From positions 6,917 through 27,399 of the forward strand of contig HF985995.1 of NCBI GenBank assembly GCA_000431015.1: DNA of 20,483 nt. The letters are read 5' to 3'. The DNA comes from Alistipes sp. CAG:514. Its GTDB lineage: Bacteria; Bacteroidota; Bacteroidia; Bacteroidales; UBA932. The notes beneath the pieces were generated by a model. The model was not told the origin of the DNA. It saw only the letters and a list, made by a program, of their open reading frames with translations, and ran no database searches. Made by a program: the position numbers and the translations under genes. Numbering within the stretch: the stretch's first letter is position 1; each line of letters opens with the position of its first letter. Shown here one piece after another: positions 16,096-20,483 of the stretch.

Positions 16096-16126
16096 GCGGC
16101 TGCACGCCGCCACTAAACAAGGCGGC
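16096..16126 (+). other. Overlapping alternative hairpins after ispH
   Basis: GCGGC (16096-16100) can pair with GCCGC (16106-16110), while GCCGCC (16106-16111) can instead pair with GGCGGC (16121-16126) around a 9-nt loop. The two stems share one arm, so they exclude each other. No T-run follows, so this is not a standard terminator. The 5' neighbour CTGAACCTGTCGAAG (16083-16097) resembles a widely dispersed bacterial intergenic palindrome half. Confidence 0.35.
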
Positions 16127-16160
16127 CAATCCATGATGGCGGCACGTCGGTGAAAGAATA

Positions 16161-16192
16161 TTTGCAGGAATATCCACAAATAGTTAACTTTG
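16161..16192 (+). promoter_or_regulatory. Bacteroidota promoter for efp
   Basis: TTTG (16161-16164), a 20-nt spacer and TAACTTTG (16185-16192) match the Bacteroidota primary-sigma consensus at both elements. It lies 55 nt upstream of the efp ATG and is the best promoter in the window. Confidence 0.75.
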
Positions 16193-16247
16193 TAGTAGAA
16201 ATGATTGCGCGTCAATCTTTTGAAATCTAAATTCATTACATATTGTT

Positions 16248-16814
16248 ATGGCAACAACAGCAGATTTTAAGAACGGCCTTTATATCAGCTACAACGGCAA
16301 ACCTTGCCAGGTAGTCTATTTCCAGCACGTCAAGCCAGGAAAAGGCCCGGCATTCGTAAAGACGAAGCTTCGCAACCTTGAAAACGGAAGGATCCTTGAG
16401 AACACCTTCACCGCAGGTATGAAGATCGACGTCATCAACGTCGAGAGACGTCCTTACCAGTTCCTCTACTCCGACGAGGACGGATTCAACTTCATGCACG
16501 AAGAGACCTACGAGCAGATCCACCTGCCTCACGATGTTGTCGAGAACTCTGACCTCATGAAAGAGGGACAGCACGTTGAGATGATGTTCGTGACAGAGCC
16601 TGAGGAGAAGTGCCTCACCTGCGAGCTTCCTACCTACGTCACACTTGAGGTGACCTACACGGAGCCTGCCGTTAAGGGCAACACCGCCTCCACCAGCGCC
16701 CTCAAGGAGTGCACCCTTGAGACCGGAGCCAAGATCATGGTTCCTCTGTTCATCAACCAGGGCGACAAGATCACCGTCAACACCACCGACCGTTCCTACG
16801 GCCAGAGAGTGTAA
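16248..16814 (+). CDS. efp: Translation elongation factor P
   Basis: 188-residue elongation factor P, which binds ribosomes stalled at proline runs and stimulates peptide-bond formation. Domain I (KOW-like, 1-64) carries the loop HVKPGKGPAF with K32 at the tip, the residue that is modified in many bacteria; the lysine form would suit an EpmA-like or other lysine modification. OB domains II and III follow, ending with the conserved GDKITVNTTDRSYGQRV. The length is standard. It has its own consensus promoter at 16161-16192 and a strong hairpin just after the stop, so it is probably monocistronic. It is the last core gene before the AT-rich accessory zone. Confidence 0.97.
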   Translation: MATTADFKNGLYISYNGKPCQVVYFQHVKPGKGPAFVKTKLRNLENGRILENTFTAGMKIDVINVERRPYQFLYSDEDGFNFMHEETYEQIHLPHDVVENSDLMKEGQHVEMMFVTEPEEKCLTCELPTYVTLEVTYTEPAVKGNTASTSALKECTLETGAKIMVPLFINQGDKITVNTTDRSYGQRV

Positions 16815-16841
16815 CGCACAAGCCAAAAAGCCAATGACCGG

Positions 16842-16874
16842 GAAGGTGGCCGAGATTTCCTCTCAGCCACCTTC
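16842..16874 (+). terminator. Hairpin terminator candidate after efp
   Basis: GAAGGTGGC (16842-16850) pairs perfectly with GCCACCTTC (16866-16874). Inside it, GAGA (16852-16855) and TCTC (16861-16864) also pair around a 5-nt loop with one C/A mismatch. The stem is strong, but the sequence right after it is not T-rich; a T-rich run appears only at 16911-16919, after a second small hairpin (CGGG/CCCG). Confidence 0.6.
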
Positions 16875-16999
16875 TCTGCATTAACACCAACCCTTCGGGT
16901 TCAATGCCCGTTTCTTTTTCCATAAATACCCGGAAAGAATTGCACAGGGCAATGCCTGATGTTTGCTGAAAACAAAATTGAGACATCTGGGCACTAAAC

Positions 17000-17035
17000 A
17001 AAAAATGACCCACAGACACCTGTGAGTCACTTTTT
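17000..17035. terminator. Bidirectional terminator-like hairpin
   Basis: TGACCCACAG (17006-17015) and CTGTGAGTCA (17020-17029) form a 10-position stem with one mismatch and a 4-nt loop, preceded by six A and followed by C plus five T. It can work in both directions. On the minus strand it follows the tRNA-like 3' end directly, as a terminator of a tRNA gene would. Confidence 0.7.
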
Positions 17036-17058
17036 GCGGAGAGAACAAGATTCGAACC
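17036..17058 (-). mobile_element. tRNA-3'-end fragment, putative attachment-site scar
   Basis: Read on the minus strand, the segment is GGTTCGAAT followed by CTTGTTCTCTCCGC, i.e. T-loop, 3' T-stem and 3' acceptor strand of a tRNA. The acceptor end resembles Bacteroidota tRNA-Ser, which often begins GGAGAGA. The 5' T-stem partner is wrong (TTTGG instead of about ACAAG) and no anticodon or 5' acceptor arm exists upstream. Retention of only the 3' part from the T-loop onward is what site-specific integration into a tRNA leaves at one element end. A terminator follows directly. No integrase gene is present. Confidence 0.5.
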
Positions 17059-17144
17059 AAATAGCCAACAGCCTCCACACGCCCCTAATTTACGTGTGTA
17101 TAATGCATATTTCTTTATATTGACATACCTAAATCCAGCTAAAA

Positions 17145-17165
17145 TTGGGATATTATTGGGATATT
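17145..17165 (+). repeat. Tandem TTGGGATATT repeat at the regulator's 5' truncation point
   Basis: TTGGGATATT occurs at 17145-17154 and again at 17156-17165. The duplication sits exactly where the broken regulator becomes recognisable, so it may mark the truncation or recombination point, or an old integrase arm site. Evidence is positional only. Confidence 0.4.
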
Positions 17166-17931
17166 TTTACGCTAGAAAATCAGATTGCTGATGAATACGA
17201 CATCTCGGATCTTAGCGAAAAGCAAATCTTAAATGCTGTCCGCATGGGTGTAAGAGGTGGTCGCATGCCAGAGAGTGCACTTTCATTGTCAACGGAAGAT
17301 ATTCTAAAACGTCTTTCTCTTCTTAAAGATGGAAAGCCGATACACGCTGCTGTAGCTTTATTTTGCGATAAACTGCATTATACTCCCCAGTTGAAATTAA
17401 GAATGGCTCGTTTTAAGGGAATCAATAAAAATGAATTTGTTGACAGTCAGAATGCCAGCGGCTGTTTCTTTGACTTGCCGGATGCGGGAATGTCATTCTG
17501 TTTCAAACATTTGAATTTACATGGTAAGGTTATTGGGCTCAATAGAGTCGAAGATTTGGATATTCCCGTAGAAGCTTTACGTGAGGCCCTGATCAATGCC
17601 CTTTGTCATAGGTCATACTAATCTATCTCTGGTTCTGTAAGTCTTGCTATTTATGATGACAGAGTTGAGATTGAGAATCCCGAGCGACTGCCGTTGGATA
17701 TTACTCCTGATAATATCAAAGAATCTCACGACTCCAAACCATACAATCCGACTATCGCAGGTGTATTATATAAAACCACATGGCTGGAGAGTTGGGGTAG
17801 CGGTGTGGCGCGTATGGTTCAGGCATGCAAGGCAAAAAATATTCCCGAACCATATTACGAGGTCCGTCCAGGAGGAGTTGCCATCGTATTCCGTTTTAAG
17901 GACATCAACAACGAAAGTAATTCCAATCAAA

Positions 17932-17967
17932 ATTGCGAGTTGGATTGCGAGTTGGATTGCGAGTTGA
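17932..17967 (+). repeat. 12-bp tandem repeat coding a CELD linker
   Basis: Three head-to-tail copies of a 12-bp unit (ATTGCGAGTTGG, the last ending TTGA) encode CELD-CELD-CELK between the HATPase part and the winged-helix part of the broken regulator. Two further near-copies at 18024-18047 are read in a different frame as ASWIASQL inside the winged helix. Tetrapeptide tandem repeats at this position are known to me from this regulator family. Confidence 0.75.
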
Positions 17968-18097
17968 AACTAACTGATAGACAAAAAGTTATCCTGTCTA
18001 TTTTAATGTCTGACGGAGAAAAAACTGCGAGTTGGATTGCGAGTCAATTAGAAGTCGGGTTAAGGAGTGACCATTGACTCATTTTCTTGCCTTGAAA

Positions 18098-18129
18098 TTT
18101 GCGTGTACAAAGGAATAAGGCTAACTTTG
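18098..18129 (+). promoter_or_regulatory. Bacteroidota promoter for the AAA_14/DUF4143 gene
   Basis: TTTG (18098-18101), 20 nt, TAACTTTG (18122-18129): the same boxes and spacing as the efp promoter. It is 45 nt upstream of the ATPase ATG and lies in the debris of the truncated regulator, so the ATPase can be expressed by itself. Confidence 0.7.
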
Positions 18130-18142
18130 TGGTCGTTAATAA

Positions 18143-18156
18143 TGTGTATTTACACA
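18143..18156. promoter_or_regulatory. Short dyad in the ATPase leader
   Basis: TGTGTA (18143-18148) and TACACA (18151-18156) form a perfect 6-bp inverted repeat with a 2-nt centre, 14 nt downstream of the -7 box and 18 nt before the start codon. It could be a repressor site or a small leader hairpin. Confidence 0.35.
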
Positions 18157-18174
18157 AAATAAACGAATAGAAAT

Positions 18175-19437
18175 ATGGAAATCCGTAGAGATAAATATCT
18201 GGATCTACTTATCCACAGTTGTGGGAATGGGTTGATAAAAGTGATAACAGGAATGCGCAGATGCGGCAAGTCATACCTGTTGTTCACCCTTTTCAAGAAC
18301 TACCTCATAAAACAAGGAGTGAAAGAAGACCATATCATAGGGGTAAATTTGGAGAACCGACTGAATAAAAGTTTGAGAGACCCCGACGCATTACTTCAAT
18401 ACATAGATAGCCGTCTTGCATCAGACGGTCAATATTATGTTATGCTGGATGAAGTACAGATGGTCAGCGAGTTTGAGGATGTATTGAACTCATTCCTAAG
18501 CATAAGCAATGTGGATGTGTTTGTTACTGGCTCTAATGCAAAGTTCCTGTCTAAGGATGTAATCACTGAGTTTCGTGGACGAGGAGATGAAATACACGTG
18601 CGCCCATTGACCTTCAGAGAAGTAGCAGATTTCCGTGATGACTATTCGCAAGATATGATTCGTGAATATATGCTCTATGGAGGATTGCCACAGGTCGTTT
18701 TAGAAAACGATGTCAACAAGAAGGTGAGTTATCTGGAACAGCAGATGGAGCATACTTATTTGCGTGACATAAAAGAGCGATATGAAGTTCGTCAAGATAG
18801 CGATTTGTCAGAACTAGTGGACATCATGGCATCATGTGTGGGTGGTCTGACAAATCCTCCAAAGATTGCAGACACTTTTAAAAGTGTAAAGCATAGTAGC
18901 ATTTCGGTGGATACCATACGTCTCTACTTGGAATATATGGAGGATGCGTTCGTGTTGGAACGTGTTACTCGTTATGACATTAAAGGAAGAAAATACATAG
19001 ATTCGCCGTTTAAGTATTACTTTGAGGATTTGGGACTGAGAAATGCCCGATTGGGATTTCGGCAAGTAGAACCAACGCATATGATGGAGAATATGCTCTA
19101 CAACGAGCTTCGTGCTATTGGAATGAAGGTGGATGTAGGACAGGTGTTTACCGAAGTGAAAATCGAGGATGGATCCCGTCAGCGCAAGACGCTGGAAATC
19201 GATTTCGTCTGCAACCGTGGCTATGAGCGAGTGTACATCCAATCGGCCTATTCGATGGAAACAGAAGAAAAACGAGATCAAGAACTGACCTCACTACGTA
19301 AACTTCGCGACGGATTTCGCAGAATCGTAATTGTAAACGGGCTACAACCTACCTACATGAATGAAGAAGGCGTGTATATTATAAATCTTATGGATTTTTT
19401 GCGCGACCCGGAGAAATACATGGAGGAGAGAGTATAA
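18175..19437 (+). CDS. AAA_14 / DUF4143 ATPase
   Basis: 420-residue P-loop ATPase of the AAA_14-DUF4143 architecture, intact at both ends. Walker A is GMRRCGKS (about 26-33), Walker B VMLDEVQ (about 88-94), and the VFVTGSN segment a sensor-like strand. The C-terminal half has the DUF4143 pattern YRDIKERYEVR-like, DSPFKYYFEDLGLRNARLG and METEEKRDQE. LEIDFVC followed by VYIQSAYS resembles a degraded PD-(D/E)xK fold. The biological role of the family is unsettled; it is very common in Bacteroidota and archaea and often sits in mobile or variable regions. It has its own promoter and is flanked on both sides by pseudogenes, so it is a likely survivor of an accessory cassette. Confidence 0.9.
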   Translation: MEIRRDKYLDLLIHSCGNGLIKVITGMRRCGKSYLLFTLFKNYLIKQGVKEDHIIGVNLENRLNKSLRDPDALLQYIDSRLASDGQYYVMLDEVQMVSEFEDVLNSFLSISNVDVFVTGSNAKFLSKDVITEFRGRGDEIHVRPLTFREVADFRDDYSQDMIREYMLYGGLPQVVLENDVNKKVSYLEQQMEHTYLRDIKERYEVRQDSDLSELVDIMASCVGGLTNPPKIADTFKSVKHSSISVDTIRLYLEYMEDAFVLERVTRYDIKGRKYIDSPFKYYFEDLGLRNARLGFRQVEPTHMMENMLYNELRAIGMKVDVGQVFTEVKIEDGSRQRKTLEIDFVCNRGYERVYIQSAYSMETEEKRDQELTSLRKLRDGFRRIVIVNGLQPTYMNEEGVYIINLMDFLRDPEKYMEERV

Positions 19438-19443
19438 AATCAC

Positions 19444-19470
19444 AATATTCTTAAACTAGTAATATTTTGT
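19444..19470 (+). terminator. Weak hairpin after the ATPase gene
   Basis: AATATT (19444-19449) and AATATT (19461-19466) pair around an 11-nt loop, followed by a short TTGTT. The stem is A/T only, so termination would be inefficient at best. Confidence 0.25.
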
Positions 19471-19660
19471 TAGGTCTGAGTTTATCAAAGCCATCGGCAT
19501 ATTTTATAAGAATGAATTAAATGCCATCAAGAAGAGTGGAGTCCAACTTCAACCCGTGTACGAGGCGTTCTCCAATGCATGGGAGTCTATAGAAGAGAGA
19601 TTCCATGGCGAACTTATGCGTCATGGTAGAATTCGTATGGAATTTCACTATACCACATAG
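19463..19660 (+). pseudogene. Start-less fragment resembling the N-terminus of a GHKL ATPase
   Basis: The frame from just after a TAA at 19460-19462 to the TAG at 19658-19660 reads coherently, with EFIKAIGIFYKNELNAIKKS then GVQLQPVYEAFSNAWESIEE and ending RIRMEFHYTT. PVYEAFSNAWESI resembles the N-box (E-A-x-x-N-A) at the start of stand-alone GHKL/Hsp90-like ATPases. No ATG, GTG or TTG opens the frame before this homology, and the rest of the ATPase is missing, so it is a short internal remnant. It is too short and unsupported by any neighbour to be called a gene; the family label is a recognition by motif only. Confidence 0.55.
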
Positions 19661-20199
19661 GTACAACTGCCAAAGGCCACACCATCTTTTTCCAATTTGA
19701 CATCCACGGACGCTGCCGCGGCGGGAAAATCATCCCCTACAACCCGGATACCGGCCACCGCATCAAGGACGACCATTTCCCGCCGGTAATGTGGGTGCAC
19801 ACCAATCTCAAAGCTGCGCACCTGCTTCCGCCGGAATGGAAACTCACCCAATGCCTGTTCGGCGAGCACCTGCTCCAGGATAAGGTTAATGCCAATGTGG
19901 CGCTGGTGGAGTCGGAGAAGACCGCAGTCATCTGCTCCCTCCTTCTCCCCGAATACACCTGGCTGGCCACAGGAGGCAAAAGTCAGTTCAATGACAGACT
20001 GATGGTCCTGAAAGGCCGTAAAGTGACAGCATTCCCGGACATTGACGGCTACGATGAATGGAGGAAGAAGGCAAAGAACTACCCGATGCTTGACATTACC
20101 ATATCCGACATCCTGGAACGCAATGCCACACCAGAGCAGCGAGAGCGCCAAGTGGACATAGCGGACTTGCTTCTGGAGGAAATGCTGAAGGAGAAGTGA
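19648..20199 (+). pseudogene. 5'-truncated DUF6371 / Toprim-like mobile-element gene
   Basis: From about 19648 the frame reads LYHIGTTAKGHTIFFQFDIHG, then GKIIPYNPDTGHR, HLLQDKVNANVALVESEKTA and TWLATGGKSQFNDRLMVLKG, then GRKVTAFPDIDGYDEW. This matches the DUF6371 family of Bacteroidota mobilisable elements, whose core is Toprim-like: the glutamate of VESEK and the DxD of FPDID are visible. The N-terminal zinc-finger/primase-like part expected upstream is absent; the frame is closed by a TAG at 19627. An ATG at 19789 could start a 136-residue peptide but would omit the first conserved segment. GC content is like the core genome, in contrast to the AT-rich DNA just to its left, so a junction lies at about 19650. 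Confidence 0.75.
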
Positions 20200-20229
20200 C
20201 GTGATATGGAAATGTCTTAGTCAAAAACG

Positions 20230-20379
20230 GTGTTGAATAACTCAAACATCTCAAGTAACACAGATAACATCATTAACTTGACTAACAGATACAAGATACT
20301 GATGACAATGTGGTTACTACGCATTGTTGTCAGTATCTTCATTATCATTACATTACTCGGCAGTCGAGTTGCGGAATGA
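20230..20379 (+). CDS. Possible small single-helix membrane peptide
   Basis: An open frame runs from 20221 to the TGA at 20377-20379. Starting at GTG 20230 it gives 49 residues; the first ATG (20302) gives 25 residues, MTMWLLRIVVSIFIIITLLGSRVAE, which is a good membrane helix with a short polar tail. The N-terminal part is Asn/Ser-rich and unremarkable. The ATG copy sits inside the inverted repeat at 20293-20339. No ribosome-binding site or promoter supports it, and hydrophobic AT-rich frames arise by chance, so this is a weak call. Confidence 0.25.
   Translation: MLNNSNISSNTDNIINLTNRYKILMTMWLLRIVVSIFIIITLLGSRVAE
20293..20339. repeat. 47-nt imperfect inverted repeat
   Basis: AAGATACTGA (20293-20302) pairs with TCAGTATCTT (20330-20339), and ACAATG (20305-20310) with CATTGT (20322-20327); only a two-base internal mismatch and an 11-nt loop interrupt it. 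It has no T-run, so it is not a standard terminator. It may be a regulatory hairpin, a recombination or transfer-origin element, or a terminus of a lost element. Confidence 0.55.
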
Positions 20380-20434
20380 GGAGATCTTTTTGGATGCTAT
20401 GATTGCATGAAATTGCATATAATACCGGACTAAT

Positions 20435-20467
20435 TTTACGGAAACTGTTGAAAAATCGTTATTTTTG
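20435..20467 (+). promoter_or_regulatory. Candidate promoter pointing out of the window
   Basis: TATTTTTG (20460-20467) fits the Bacteroidota -7 box and TTTA (20435-20438) sits 21 nt upstream as a weak -33 element. The last bases of the window would be the transcript start, so the gene it may serve lies beyond the right edge. Confidence 0.4.
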
Positions 20468-20483
20468 TAAAAGAACGAATCAT

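Larger units (their letters stand above)
16815..17144. other. Gene-free boundary region between core and accessory DNA
   Basis: About 330 nt without a supportable gene. In order it holds the efp hairpin, a small AACCC-TTC-GGGTT hairpin (16889-16901), the bidirectional terminator-like hairpin near 17000-17035, the tRNA-3'-end-like segment on the minus strand, an inverted repeat CACACG/CGTGTG (17076-17081 and 17093-17098), and AT-rich DNA leading into a broken regulator gene. Base composition shifts from GC-rich to AT-rich across it. Confidence 0.6.
17145..18077 (+). pseudogene. Remnant of an AlbA_2/HATPase_c_4-type transcriptional regulator
   Basis: One reading frame runs from about 17145 to 18077 but is interrupted by a single TAA at 17619-17621. 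Before it lies EALINALCHRSY, a GHKL-type N-box; directly after it, still in frame, comes SISGSVSLAIYDDRVEIENP and then SWGSGVARMVQACKAKNIPEP, both typical of HATPase_c_4 regulators. The N-terminal AlbA_2 domain (normally 100 or more residues) is missing, and the only usable start is a weak TTG. The C-terminal winged helix starts (LTDRQKVILSILMSDGEKTASWIASQLEVGLR) but breaks at about 18066. Three separate lesions make it non-functional as written. Codon usage is AT-richer than the core genes. Confidence 0.85.

Noticed and set aside
16236..16826. A 196-codon minus-strand frame opposite efp
   Set aside because: Antisense shadow of a highly conserved gene with no independent support.
17036..17110. 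A complete minus-strand tRNA gene ending at 17036
   Set aside because: Only the T-loop and 3' acceptor strand look right; the 5' T-stem does not pair and no acceptor 5' strand, D-arm or anticodon arm can be drawn upstream.
17932..18047. A short CRISPR-like array from the repeated ATTGCGAGTTGG units
   Set aside because: Units are 12 bp, directly adjacent, without spacers, and are in a coding frame.

Overview
The window looks like a chromosomal segment of a fairly GC-rich member of the Bacteroidales (Bacteroidota). The evidence is the gene set and the promoters. There is a signal-peptide ExbB followed by a small membrane protein and two ExbD proteins. There is also a Bacteroidota-type acyl-CoA ligase, a cmk-ispH pair, and repeated TTTG-N19/20-TAnnTTTG promoters of the Bacteroidota primary sigma factor. 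The genus cannot be fixed from the sequence alone; an Alistipes-like or uncultured gut/rumen lineage is a guess.

Bases 1-16814 are ordinary, tightly packed core genome. The first block holds tatD and ansA, which overlap as ATGA, and then exbB, a small four-helix membrane protein, exbD and exbD: a proton-motive-force module for energising TonB-dependent outer-membrane transport. A strong terminator at 4401-4436 ends this block. A second co-oriented block (4483-13147) contains asnS, udk, a TonB-like protein, a large membrane-anchored protein of unknown function with a propeller-like C-terminus, a long-chain acyl-CoA ligase, dCMP deaminase and an S41/Ctp protease. Gaps are tiny or negative, so this is probably one operon. 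On the opposite strand, overlapping the protease tail by 44 bp, lies an NtrC-type sigma-54 response regulator that ends right after its AAA+ domain and has no DNA-binding helix-turn-helix. Divergent from it are cmk and ispH, then efp with its own promoter.

From about 16815 the character changes. After the efp hairpin come a bidirectional terminator-like hairpin and a short tRNA-3'-end-like segment on the minus strand (about 17036-17058) whose 5' half does not belong to a tRNA. This resembles an attachment-site scar of an integrated element. To its right the DNA is visibly AT-richer and mostly debris. An AlbA_2/HATPase_c_4-type regulator lacks both ends and carries one in-frame stop. There is also a short start-less GHKL-ATPase-like fragment and a 5'-truncated DUF6371/Toprim-like gene typical of Bacteroidota mobile elements. 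One gene in this zone is intact: an AAA_14/DUF4143 ATPase with its own good promoter. The right end holds a large inverted repeat, a possible small membrane peptide and a candidate promoter pointing out of the window.

No transposase, integrase, CRISPR array, rRNA or complete tRNA gene is visible. The most unusual items are the sigma-54 activator without an HTH, the tRNA-fragment boundary, and the lone intact ATPase among pseudogenes. I do not see a complete new multi-gene system.
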